Source: Lagopus muta (lineage: Eukaryota; Chordata; Aves; Galliformes; Phasianidae). From it: a stretch of 64,000 bases of DNA. Positions 1 to 11,164 of the stretch are shown piece by piece. Positions within the stretch are counted from its first letter, which is position 1. Each line of letters begins with the position of its first letter. Both the position numbers and the translations under genes were made by a program. The DNA lies in the NCBI RefSeq assembly GCF_023343835.1, contig NC_064433.1, positions 183,599,777-183,663,776 of the forward strand, in the 5' to 3' direction. The notes beneath the pieces are model-generated. The model was not told the origin of the DNA, ran no database searches, and saw only the letters and a list, made by a program, of their open reading frames with translations.

Positions 1-187
1 ATGTCCATATAACATGATCTGTGTTGTGAAATCCTTAGTTCCATGTCTGACAGAATATTCGCAAGAAACCTTGAGCATAAAAAACTGAATCAGCCACTGG
101 TATAATTAACGAAAAGGACAGAAGGTCTCCCGCTGCAATCATCAGCTGTTTCCATCAACAGGTAGAATTTCAGATGCTTCACCACAC

Positions 188-450
188 AGAATCACAGAAT
201 GGCTTGGGTTGGAAAGGGTCTCAAAGCCCACCCACATTCAACACCTGCCATGGGATGGTTGACCCCACCAGCTCAGGCTGCCAGGTCCCATCCAGCCTGG
301 CCTTGAGCACCTCCAGGGATGGGGCACCACAGCTCTCTCACCACCCTCTCAGTGAAAATTTTTGCCCTGACATCTAATCTAGATCTCCTTTCTTTTAGTT
401 TCAAATCATTCCCCTTGTCCTATCACTGTCTACCCATGTAAAAAGTTGAT
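188..450 (-). mobile_element. CR1 LINE 3' fragment, minus orientation
   Basis: Read on the plus strand it begins with the complement of the CR1 3' end (AGAATCACAGAATGGC, then TTGGGTTGGAAAGG). It continues through the usual CR1 landmarks: a TGCCATGGG block, CAGCTCAGGCTGCC, CTTGAGCACCTCCAGGG and GGGGCACCACAGCTCTCT. It fades out after TATCACTGTCTACCC. Only the 3' untranslated part of a CR1 is present, the usual result of 5'-truncated target-primed insertion. It carries no coding capacity. Confidence 0.9.
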
Positions 451-725
451 TTCTCTTTGGAGCCTGTGCCCATGTCTGTTGCAGGTTATCCCTGCTGTGG
501 GGAGTGGAAGAGCCCAAGCTCCTCTTTTGGGGCCTTTGCTCTGTTAAAAGGTGCAGAGCTTCACGCCAACTGAAAGGAAGAGAACGGTGAGTGCAAGCAT
601 CAGCAGAGATACCTTGGTGCTGCTCTGGGGCAGGTTCTGCAAACCTCCTGGGGAAACCCAGCTGGTCTTCAGGAGAAGAGGCTGGGAACAAGGGATGGCA
701 CCAAGCACCAAAGTACCAGAGTTTC
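451..725. other. Unassigned non-coding stretch between two CR1 copies
   Basis: This 275-base stretch separates a minus-oriented CR1 from a plus-oriented CR1. Overlapping short open frames exist on both strands, but none resembles a protein I know and none has splice context. It may hold decayed CR1 sequence at its edges. I see no other identifiable feature. Confidence 0.4.
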
Positions 726-1228
726 CTGGTACTGTGTTCAGTTTTGGATGTCTCACTTCAACATGCTGAGCTCCTGAGTGAGTCCAGAGAAGGACAACAA
801 AACTGTCAAGGGGTCTTAAGCACAAGTCTTATGAGGACCAGCTGAGGGAACTGGGAGCATTCAATCTGGAGAAGAAGAGGCTCAGGGGAAACTTTATCGC
901 TCTCTACCACTGCCTGAACGGAAATTGAGGTGAGATGGAGGTGGACCTCTTCTCCCAGGTAATAGCAATAGGATGGAAGGTAATGGCTTCAAGTTGCACC
1001 GGGATAGATTCAGGTTGGATATCAGGAAAAATTTCTTCTCAGAAAGAGTAGTGAGGCACTGACACAGGCTGCCCAGGGTGGTGGTGGAGACACTGTCCCT
1101 GGAGATGTTCAAGAAGTGTTGAGATGTGACACTGAAGGATGTGGTGAGAGGACATGGTGGGGGTGGCTTGGTGGTTGGAGTAGATGATCTTAGAGGACTT
1201 TTCCAACTTTAATGATTCTATGATTCTA
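726..1228 (+). mobile_element. CR1 LINE 3' fragment, plus orientation
   Basis: The left part matches the end of the CR1 reverse-transcriptase reading frame at the DNA level: a TACTGTGTTCAGTTTTGG-like block, then TTATGAGGACCAGCTGAGG and CTGGAGAAGAAGAGGCTC. The 3' untranslated region follows, with AGGAAAAATTTCTTCTCAG, CTGCCCAGGGTGGTGG, TCCCTGGAGATGTTCAAG and CTTTTCCAAC. It ends with two ATGATTCT octamers. The coding part is interrupted and cannot make a protein. With the copy at 188-450 it forms a divergent inverted pair. Confidence 0.92.
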
Positions 1229-4200
1229 AAGCACCGAGCTCCCCAGTCTCTTTGAAATCCATGTCCTACAGGCTGTGTGTGCATGTTCCTGTCTGGGAAA
1301 TCCCAAGCTGCAGTCTGACAGCCCGAGCCACCAGCCTTGCTCAGGCACTCTGCACGCAGCTCTCATGATTTGATGAAACACAGCTCAGTTCCTCACGACC
1401 CTTTCCTGCTGAGAGTGGGATGATGGAAACAGGCTTGGAAACATTCCTGTCTGCAGCCCCAAGTTCCCCATTGGCTGCAAAGCCAACAGTTTGCTCTCCT
1501 GCACCAAGCAGCCCCTGTCATGCTGAGGCTCCTCCTGTTTCAGCCACCCCCCAGCACCCACCCAGCTTGATTCAGGTTAAGGCTGGTGGGAAATGACAGG
1601 TCTTTTACACATAAATCTTAGCCCTGGCTTGAGTCTGACGAGAAACGGTGGTGATTTATAGGGGGATTAACAGATCAGAGTGGAGGAATGTAAAGAGGTT
1701 TAGGCTCACTAAGTGGGACGCTTAGAGCTGGGTCACGGAGAATTTGATTCAGATTCAGGACGTGGTGTGCAATAAAAAGGAGAAATGGGAAGAAGCCTTT
1801 CACATGCCCTTTATCACATGGGAAAATATTCTCCTGCGAAATAATATAGAGAAAAATACTTCGGCAAGCTTCTGTGTGACGCTCTTTCTTGGCTCCTAAA
1901 GGCTAGCACAAATAGAACTCTAAAGGTGCACTTATTTTAATTTATTTTTATTCTAAAAGCAGGTGTAGGGATAGGACAATGGGAAGGATAACAGGCAGCG
2001 AGTTTCCATGAGATCGTGAGACGTTAAAGGTAAGGCAGTCAAGTAAGGGTTAACATCTCCTTTCTATGAGAAAGGAAGCGGAGTCCCCTTGTCTCCCCTC
2101 CAAAAAAAAAAAAAAAAAGTAGGAAAGTGCCTTTTTCACTCTGGGAAAGCGAGCATCGACCCTTTGTGCCCCACTTTGATTTTTTCTCATTTGCAATTGC
2201 GATTCCTCTGGTGCTCCTTGGAGCATGACGCTTGCCAAAGCCCAGAGCTTAACTCCAAATCCCCGTGCTCAGAAAGCTGCGGCTCCTCACCACGCTGCCC
2301 GGCAGCTGCCTCCTGCTGCCAGCTGGGCCCGGAGCCCAGGCACGTTGCAGCCCGGCGCATCACACCCACAGGGCCGCATCCGGACGGGAGAGAACAGGCG
2401 CAGGATCCCAGCCCTGCCGCAAAGCGCTTGGGCTCAGGAGGCCACGCGTATGATCACCAACGGGCCAGCTCTGCAAAACTCCTTGCGACGCAGGTTGGTG
2501 CAAAGTCACATCGGTGCCAGAAGCCCTGAGGAAGCAGAGGTCTTACTGCCATCATTCACGTGAATTACGTTACGCTGAACCGGACCCCTCTGATTGCGTA
2601 GCGTTTATGTATTTTGCTGCCCTGTTTTACAATGATCTATTTATCAAACTGGCGTTTTGCATTTCTGGCGTGTTTTGCAATAAACCTTCAGAACACTGAC
2701 ATGCAATTCTCTTACAGAATTACCTTTTTTTTTTTTCTTTCTTGTTTTGTTTTTGCATAAGGCCAAAATTCCCTTTAATTTTGCCAACTACAATACAGAA
2801 GAAGAGTAATTAAGTTCAACTATACAAACTTTTTAATGTGGTTTTAGGGGATTCTTTAATGTTTGCAAGTTAGCAGATAAGCCACGCATCCACCCATCCA
2901 CTTAATTATAGGCCTACTACCTCCAGTCACTCTGTTTTTTAATTTAATTTGCTGCCCAGTTAAAATCTGGAGGAACCTTTGCCGTAACACGCCTACCATC
3001 TGCATCTTCCAACTCTTTAACTGCAAACTTCCAGAATGAGCAGTTCTTTACCACTGCCAGACACCGGGAAAGGTTTATTTTACAGCTCTTCATCCTTTGT
3101 CCTTATCAAGAAATAGCATTTCTGTATCCTGAACTCAGAGCAGTGACATGTATCATGTGATGACGTGTCAGAAGGTTAAATGACTGCCCGTCCCCTCCAT
3201 TCAATATTGCCAAAAGCGACCTCACCTGGCTTTGCCTCCAGGTGTACAACGCAAAGCCCTTTCAGGGGATGGAGTCCTTGAGGCTGGGGCGTTAACAAGG
3301 AGCCCTGAACATCTCAACTTGCTCATAATCATCTGAAAACAGGGAGTAAACCCCAAGGAGACATGGAAAAGCTAAGTAGAAAAATCCACCTTCTAGGTAG
3401 AAGTCCCCACGGGTGGTTGGACAGGGCAGAGCTTCTCTTTCGAGCTGCTCTGAATATTAATTGCAAATAGTTCAGAAAGGCTTTATGGCCAGTGGCATTT
3501 CAAGCCATCTTTCAGAGACAGAGCAATGTGCATTCAAATAATAATCTTCCACTCACCATGGACTTTGACTGAGCAAGGTTTCGTAAGTGGATGTCAGCAA
3601 AAGCTTGAAGCTGGTGTAATGGGGTGACACATTCACCACCGAGATGTGAAGGTCTGTCACTGCAGTGTGGCTATTCGTGCCAACTACAAGAAGACATCCA
3701 CCACAAGGATACTTAAAAAGACACAGACTCAATTAACACGTGGCTCCTCTGGTCACACACTGTGTCACTGCAAAAACTGTCAAAAATTCACACATATGAT
3801 GCAGAGAGCAGCAGACACAACTTGTTAAAACGTATTTCACTTTCCCCCAAAAAAGATGATTAATGCTAGTGGAAGTCATTAAAGAGTGACGGGGTTGGAA
3901 TGAGGTGTCTGAAAGAAGCTCAGCAATGGGCTCACAGCAATTATATCTCTTACAGAAAACTGCATTTCTACCAGTGCACGGGGAATTTCTGCTATTTGAC
4001 ACCAACGTCAGCAGACCCAGCGTAAAGATGAGAAATTGGTCTCCGAATATTTGGCTGACAAAGATCTGTGCTGAGAGGCAGTTGTGAGGGGTTTTTGTCC
4101 TCTGTATCAGCAGTTCCTGGGGTACTAGTGCAAACTTCATCTAATGAAATGCAAATCCCATACAAGGGAATTCGTACAACTTGGTCATTCAGACATCAAG

Positions 4201-4670
4201 TCTGCACTACCAGTGGTAGCCATACAAATCTTGAAGCAGGTCACTGAAGCTTGTACTTGGTCCACTGGGATGGCTGTAGTGCAAGAAGGATTAGGTACTG
4301 GATCCAGTGAACAGCAAGGTAAATTCCAGTTTGGCTGAAGTAGGGATGAGACGTGAGGTGCTGCCAGCCCTGTGAGGTGCTACTATAATAAACTTCAGCT
4401 AGTGCCACTGCTGGGGAATGTGGAAGGGTCTTGGGGAAGGACCATTGTGCCCTCATTGGTCACACTCTGCCTAGAAGACACCTCGTAACTAGGGCCTGGA
4501 ATGGGAGAGGGGAAAGTCCTTCAAACAGTTGAGGCATGGCCCTGTGTCCCAGGGCACTGTATTCCAGATACAGCAAAGAGGTGCTTTGCATTAATTTTAA
4601 AAAGTGCATGGTAAAAGCAGTATGAGCACAGGTAGAGTAGTCCTAATCTTGGCTCTTTTGCTGACGGTGA
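1229..4670. other. Non-coding stretch, no gene seen
   Basis: No recognisable exon, RNA gene or transposon is visible. There is a pure A tract at 2101-2119 and a T-rich tract near 2725. A modestly GC-richer patch lies around 2240-2420, where overlapping open frames on both strands look like chance products of base composition. The 146-residue plus-strand frame covering 2089-2529 starts inside the A tract and has no family resemblance. Confidence 0.5.
2101..2119. repeat. Poly-A tract
   Basis: An uninterrupted run of A of about 17 bases. No identifiable retrotransposed body precedes it, so it is best called simple low-complexity sequence. Confidence 0.85.
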
Positions 4671-4865
4671 AAAATCATAAAATCACAGAATATCCCAAGT
4701 TGGAAGGGATCCACAAAGATCACTGAGTCCAACTCTTGGCTCCGTACATGACCACCCCAAATTCAAATGATATTTTTGAGATTCCTGTCCAAATGCTTCT
4801 TAAACTCTGGCATCTTGGTGCCATACCACTGTCCCAGGCATCATGTTCCCATTCACCTTTCTGAC
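4671..4865 (-). mobile_element. Diverged CR1 LINE 3' fragment, minus orientation
   Basis: It starts with AATCATAAAATCACAGAATA and AAGTTGGAAGGGATCCACAAAG, a form of the complemented CR1 3' end. It continues with AGATCACTGAGTCCAACTC and a TCCAAATGCTTCTTAAACTC block. The variant blocks differ from those of the copies at 188 and 20222, so it probably belongs to an older CR1 subfamily. The right boundary is uncertain. Confidence 0.82.
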
Positions 4866-7800
4866 CCTCCCAGACATGTCTTCATGCTGTTGCAAGTCAA
4901 CAGGGTGTGTTTCCAACAGAGTGGCATCAGGGCCTGACCACCGAGAGGCAAAGCCACCCATGTGCCTGTCACCAGCATGCAGAGGGTCTTACATGCCCAG
5001 CAAAGGATGAGATGATCAGAGCCAGCCAGCCAGCCAAGTGCTACCTATCAGGACTATACCCTCTGGTTGGCCTCACTGGGAATGTAGTCAGGGACCTCAA
5101 ACTGTATTAATTGCAGTTTCCATGTGCCTGAAACATCTTCGCTTTCAGACCTTCCCTATCACTGAACACGTCAGGCTTTAGTACGATGATATTCCCCTCC
5201 AGAGATGACTATGTAAATTAAGGCTCAGATTTCATGGATATTCAGATGCCCAGCACCAGACTATGCAAAGTCACATAAAAAACACAGAGTGAGACACGTA
5301 TGGGGACTCAGAGCAGCACCAGCCAGACCCCAGGTCAGTGCCACCCTGACCAGCCCAACTACTGTTCTATAGGCTGACCCTGCTAACAAATGCAACTGTT
5401 GCAGGGTTTAACTAATTGCTATTTATAAAGATCCTTGGAAGAAAGTGTCTCTAGATGCAGATAGTCCCAGATTGGTCCCATAGTTGCTCGTCAGGACAAG
5501 AACTACAGTAACGTAAGTGTGTTTGCACTGCACTTCGTCAACAGAGCCTTGGCTGCGGCTTGGGATCAGGGTTCTACTGCAATGTAAATACAGAAAAGTA
5601 ATGATTACCAGGAGAGGGGCTCTTGAAAGACTCCATCCCTCACCGCAGAGATGTCTGACAGCCAGTGACTCAATGTTCTGTCTTTCATAACCGTAATGAC
5701 TTACAGCCCTAGGATAGAGAATGAGTGAGACAGGGAGTACTATTGTTCAGAGCCCATCAAAATAAGCAAGGTCATTTTCAGCATTCAAAAGAAAATGACA
5801 AACCATTGGATTAGTTTGTGGGTGAAAAAAAAATGCACAGGGAAAAAAAATAGGACAAGTAAATCTTTAGAGATTAAAGTTCAGAAGGAGATGTAAACTT
5901 GTATCTTGTAACCACAAGCAAGACAGAGCAGGAGCTTGACTTCGATAACATTTGCTCTGCTATAAATCAAGATTAACCCCACGTGGATTTATAAAGGGGT
6001 AGGTCTGGCATAAAACAAGAGAAGGATCATGCTTAGAGTGCTAAATGCATCTGGGTACCTTCTGCATTGCCTGACACTGCTAGGATCAGAGTGAACGTTC
6101 CCCACCACCACGCAGTCTTACAACTTAGAGACACGTCTTAAGATAAGTAAATGATCTCTGTACATGTCGGAAGGATGGCTTAAACACAGGGTGTAACTAG
6201 CGTCAGCTGTAACACTCCCTAGAGCATATCCCAAGCAATCTGCAGCTACTAGAATCAGATTGCAAGGTTAAAGTTGAGACAGCTGAAGTGATGCCATTTG
6301 GGAGTTGTATTTAAAAACAATGTGTGTAATGACTTATGTATCAGCTCTAGATGAGAAGCTGGAGACAAACCTTTCACTGGCATGCGGTGGTGTAAAGCCA
6401 CAGATTTCCAGTTTACCCTAGCTGAGGACACAGAGCGTAGCCTCCTCTAGACCACAGCCAACTCAAGGCCTTAGCTTCCATAAGGTAGTGAGCACTATGC
6501 TAGCTGCTGAGCAAGTAAGCTGTGATTTTTAACGCATTCCTAAAATGGCAACTCACTTGGCCAAGTGGACAACTTCCTAGAAGGGCTGAGTACGGACCAG
6601 GAGGTCACAGGGGACTTGGTTATGGGAGAGTCTTATCATTCAAAGGATGGTGTTAGAGATTAGGCCTTCTTCATTGCCTGATGGGCAAGTTTTCTAAAGT
6701 TCTAAAGTTCTCAGAAAAGACGTTTTACTCATGAATGTTCCATATAAAATCACTCACCCCTTTCTACTGCAGTGTTTCTGTGCACCACTTGGTTTTTGCC
6801 TTTCAGAGAATAAGTTGCACCAGAATGGGTAAAAGATCCATCTCAGCTGATTGACAAGTGGACAATGTTTGTCTCCTTCCTAGAGGACATGTGATACCAC
6901 CTCCCCATCAGGGAACTCATTCCAGAAGGCATTTCAGCCGAAGGCATCACCAGATAAGTTTACCAGATCACAGCAAAGCTGTTCCCTCATGTTGGTGTCA
7001 TGTGGCCTGATTCTGCTAGCCTTGCTAAGGCAAAATACCACTGATGTATACTTCACAGGGTTTGGGCTACCAGGGAGAAGGGAATGCTTTGGAGTGAGAT
7101 GACAAATACCGAGGGGCACATGCCAGGTATAGTTTCCCAGTTTGGTTAGGAGAGAAAATACAGCCCAGCGTGCCCCAGAGGACTTTGTAATTCTGTGACA
7201 GGCAGCTCCCACCAAGGCCTCGGCCATTGCAGAAGCCTTGTTGAACCTCTTACTATTCTGATACCTCAGAGACAAGGCTAGAAAAAAAAGTGAAATTATT
7301 TTACATGGTCACTGATTGAGCTTGATGCCTTTTAGTGTCCCCTGGTGCTGCTGTGGAACAATGAGCCCTGTGCACTGCCCTTTGGAAGAGGAAATAGCAC
7401 ATACAGATTTTAAACAAGAGGAACGAGGGGTAAGTTCGACATTTGATTCCTGGTGATAGGCACTAGCTAGGCAAATATTTGTAAAAGATAGCTCTGGCTC
7501 TTTGAACAAGGGAAGCGGAGGGGCAGGCATTGGCCCAAGGTCAGCCAGACAATCTTCAGCAGACCTAGAGACCCTGGGGACCCAGCCTGGCCCCCTCGCT
7601 CTAGACAGTGCCAAGATGCCCTCATTTGAATGTGTTATGTTTTCCTTTTTCTCTTTCCTTAGGCCTTGCTTTGAAAACCTGGACGTTCTCCCAATTTCCT
7701 GAGGCGTTTCTAATTTCTTTTTATTGTAGTGAGAAATGCTTTTGGGTGTAGTTGCCTGGTATGCTGACACCAAAGTATTTGAGATCTAGGAATAAAGTCC

Positions 7801-8260
7801 GCCTTCAAAATGTCCAATCAGCAAGTCTTCCCTCTAGACAATCACAATGCTGTAAAGCTGGTAAGGTCCTTTTCTATGGGCAACTTGAAGTCCTCATTTA
7901 TCCATAAAGACTGTCATACAAAGAACCATTTTGTGAAAGCCAAAAGTTGTTTCTCCATGACATATGGAGTAGCTCACTGGGATTTCTGAGACGTGGTGCT
8001 ATACCCACAGCATAAAAAGTGGGTCACTTTCATACCCGGGAACAGCGTTGACTTAAGTTTGCTACTCGCCAGAACTGAGTAGGAAGCAAACTGACGTTTG
8101 GATGATGGAGAACACAAGCCGTACTTTTCCCACATATAAGTTATGGTTATAGGTCTAATGTGACTTGACACAATGTTTACTGAAAGTAAAGGATTTTCCT
8201 TTGAATTCTCTGGACTTTGGATTAGGCATGTATTTTGGAAGGACAAAATGGTACCAGCAT
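4866..8260. other. Non-coding stretch, no gene seen
   Basis: AT-moderate sequence without CpG enrichment. Open frames such as those at 6934-7275 and 7309-7773 (minus) have no recognisable domains, signal peptides or convincing splice flanks. I see no transposon signature. Confidence 0.5.
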
Positions 8261-8406
8261 GAATCACAGAATGGCCCGGGTTGAAAAGGACCACAAAGAT
8301 CATCTAGTTTCAACCCCCTGTCATGGGCAGGGTTGCCAACCACTAGACCAGGCTGCCAGAGCCACATCCAGCCTTGCTTTCAATGTCTCCAGGGATGGAG
8401 CCTCAC
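8261..8406 (-). mobile_element. CR1 LINE 3' fragment, minus orientation
   Basis: It begins GAATCACAGAATGGCCC and has the GGTTGAAAAGGACCACAAAG block, AGGGTTGCCAACCACTAG, ACCAGGCTGCC and a TCTCCAGGGATGGAGC block. Only about 145 bases of the 3' untranslated region remain. Confidence 0.9.
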
Positions 8407-8840
8407 ATAAACACTTCAAAACTCCACTGCAAAGATTTTACTTCTGCTTTTTCCTTTACCAGTTTTTCATTAGTGGGAATCAGGTGCTCCAGTAACAGTA
8501 TATAAACTTCATATAATCCCACATCAAGCCTTGCTAATTTAAATACCAAAACCTGTGCCTGCTCTGCAAAACCTTGTGATCGACATCTTACCTGCATCCT
8601 GTAGATAATGTGCTAAGATGCTCTCAGCAATGTGCACCAGCCGCCCACTTCTCCTGCCCACTCTCCAGCACACAGGAGTAGTGATCAGCAGAGAAGAGGA
8701 AGAGCTCACTTCTGCAGAGAGGAACTTCCAGAAACAATTCTTTCTCTGCAGAAATAATTGCTGATCAACACAGCTCTCCTTTTCCCCACATTTTTCCTTA
8801 GAGCTCTCTTTATTTCCAATCTGACATGCAGAACATCATA

Positions 8841-9205
8841 ATCATGGAATCATTAAGGTTGGAAAAGACTTCTAAGATCACCTAGCTCAACCATCAACCC
8901 ACCCCCACCATGCCCACTGATCACATCCCTCCATGCCACATCTCCACGGTTCCTGAACACCTCCAGGGACGCTGACTGCACCACCTCCCTGCACAGGCTG
9001 TGCCAGTGCCTCACCACTCTTTCCGAGGAGAATTTTTTTCTGATATCCAAACTGAATCTCCCCTGATGTAACTGGAGGCCATTCTCATCCTATCACTGAT
9101 ACCTGAGAGAAGAGATCACCCCACTTCATCACAACCTCCTTTAAGGCAGTTGTAGAGAGCAATAAGATATCCCTTGAGTCTCCTCTACTCCAGGAAACAA
9201 TCCCA
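8841..9205 (-). mobile_element. CR1 LINE 3' fragment, minus orientation
   Basis: It begins ATCATGGAATCATTAAGGTT. Typical CR1 blocks follow: CACCTCCAGGGACG, CACCACCTCCCTGCACAGGC, TGCCTCACCACTCTTTCC and TTTTTTTCTGATATCCAAAC. After 9060 it becomes more diverged, and similarity to the part upstream of the CR1 3' UTR is weaker. The copy carries no intact reading frame. Confidence 0.88.
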
Positions 9206-9236
9206 TTGATGCTGAGGCAACCGATGATCATTGGAC

Positions 9237-9295
9237 CATAGAAAATCCTGAACTGGAAAGGACCCACAAGGATCATCGACTCCAACTTGGTTTCT
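9237..9295 (-). mobile_element. Short CR1 3'-end remnant, minus orientation
   Basis: CATAGAAAATCCTGAACTGG followed by AAAGGACCCACAAGGATCAT and CTCCAAC resembles the complemented terminal 60 bases of CR1. It sits between a longer minus CR1 and a plus CR1 fragment. It is short, so the assignment is tentative. Confidence 0.6.
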
Positions 9296-9394
9296 TCATA
9301 TTTAGACCTTTAAGCTGCTGACACCTGACAGTCTTCCACTTGAAATCAATAAGCGTAATTGACATGACGCTTCCAGTATTTCCGCTCTTCCAAG

Positions 9395-9588
9395 AGGGAA
9401 ATTTCAGTTCAGATACTGGAAAGAACTTCTTCACAGAAAGAGTAGTTGGGCACAGGTACAGGATGCCAAGGGAGGTGGTGGAGTCATCGTCCCTGGAGGT
9501 GTGCAGGAACCTGGAGATGTGGCACTGAGGGACATGGTGAGTGGGCAGTATTGGTGATAGGTGGATGGTTGGATGGTCAGATGGATGC
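9395..9588 (+). mobile_element. CR1 LINE fragment, plus orientation, lacking the 3' tip
   Basis: It contains AAGAACTTCTTCACAG, AAAGAGTAGTTGGGCAC, GGGAGGTGGTGGAGTCA, CCCTGGAGGTGTGCAGG, and then GGTGATAGGTGGATGG. The terminal TTCCAACC block and the ATTCTATG octamers are absent, so the 3' end has been lost or overwritten. It forms a divergent pair with the minus copy at 8841-9205. Confidence 0.85.
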
Positions 9589-10984
9589 ATTGCTGGTGGC
9601 CTGCTGCTATCTGTCATCTGGAATGAGCCATAAAACCACTGCTGATAAGGTCTGTGGGTGCTCCCAGTACAGGCAGAATGGTGAATAAGGAGACCATTAC
9701 CCAAAGCAATCAGGATCCAGTCAAAAAAAATACGTGTTAATAAAATCTGATTTCTGCCTGCCCAAGCTGGGATGATTTAGGGCCAGATCTGAGGAACATC
9801 CTTCCAAGATAGCAAAAGGGATCACACAACATTTCGATATTTTTAGAGTATAAATAATAAATAAACATTTACAATATTTATTGCAACAAAGAAGGTAATT
9901 TTACCTCTTCATATGGATTTGATGAATTCAATACTATAAAACTGTATAAAATTCAGCTTTTTAAAAGGGCTTTTGGAAAATCATAGAGGCAGCAGAAAAT
10001 ACTCAAATAAACAATGCAAGGGTAAGTAAGTGGACCTCTGTAAGGAGCCTCAGTATGGCAGCAGTGAGGTGATTACTCATCAGCCTGGGACACACAGCAG
10101 AACAGACAATTTAAAAAAAATGCTAGACAGGTTTTAAGGCCAATTAGCTGACCTTCACCTCCAAACCTGCCGTCAGGGATTTCCTCATGCAGTGACAGAT
10201 GTTGCTGCACAGAGTGGGGTCTGGACGTGGCCAAGAGGAAAAGCAGCCCATAGCACTCCTCCTCTAGTCTTTCTTGTCTTGTAAACACCAAACAGCAAAG
10301 CTGGGGAAGCAATGAGCAAAGCTTGTTTTCTTTTTTTCTTGCCAAACAGTAACGAATATGTTTTAAATCAAGTAGTTGAAGATGTTGTTTACCTGGTAAG
10401 GGGTTGTGTTTTGCTGCAGTAAAAAGTGTCTTTGTGGGAAGTATGGGATCTTGACTTCACTGGTATGCATTACATGTTCTTCTTCCAATGAAACTCCAAT
10501 GAAACTACTGGGCAGCAATCTGCACCCAAGTGTAGATAGGGCTTTCAGCATGACCTGAGTTGTACAAACGAGAGCTCAGAGCTTGGCAACCTTCAACTGA
10601 AGAAAAATTGATTCTGAGCTAGAACCCTGCATCTCCAATGGGTGTTATAACCCAAAGCTGAAAGCAGCTCTGACATCAGCTTGGGGAGGCCTTTCACACT
10701 GAGATTTTGCTGTGCACTCCTGTATATAACTTCACACAGTCAACGTGGGCCACAAAAGTGCAGTCCAAGTACTTGTACAGGTGACAAGACAGGCTACCCA
10801 GGCAAAGGGACACCTGATGGCCCAAAGCCTCTTCTTGCATTGGTAGCCACCTGGGCTACATCCCATAGACTGCCATGTCAGCTCCTGTGCTTCTTGGCTG
10901 ATGGTACTTCACCTCTGTCCTGAGGCATCAGCAGAGAGCTTATGGGGGACCCAAGAGAACAGTGGCCAGCAGAGACTGTAGAAT
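9589..10984. other. Non-coding stretch, no gene seen
   Basis: The part from about 9830 to 9960 is notably AT-rich. No exon, RNA gene or transposon is recognisable. Short open frames on both strands lack family resemblance. Confidence 0.5.
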
Positions 10985-11164
10985 GAGAGGTGAGGCCCTG
11001 GCACAGCTGCCCAGAGAGCTGTGGTGCCCCATCCCTGGAGGTGCTCAAGGCCAGGTTGGATGGGCCCTGGGCAGCCTGAGCTGGTGGGGGGCAACCAGCC
11101 CATGGTTGGGGCTGGGTGGGCTGTGAGGTCTCCTCCAAACCAAGCCATTCTATGATTCTATGAT
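10985..11164 (+). mobile_element. Young-looking CR1 LINE 3' fragment, plus orientation
   Basis: A clean CR1 3' end: CACAGCTGCCCAGAGAGCTG, CCCTGGAGGTGCTCAAGG, GGTTGGATGGGCCCTGG, GCAGCCTGAGCTGGTGG and finally CCATTCTATGATTCTATGAT. The 89 bases at 11001-11089 are identical to 50375-50463 in the first intron of the gene at the right. That suggests a low-divergence CR1 subfamily. Confidence 0.95.

Noticed and set aside
2089..2529. A 146-codon plus-strand frame in a GC-richer patch
   Set aside because: It begins in the poly-A tract with several overlapping frames in other phases and strands, which is typical of composition effects. No domain is seen.
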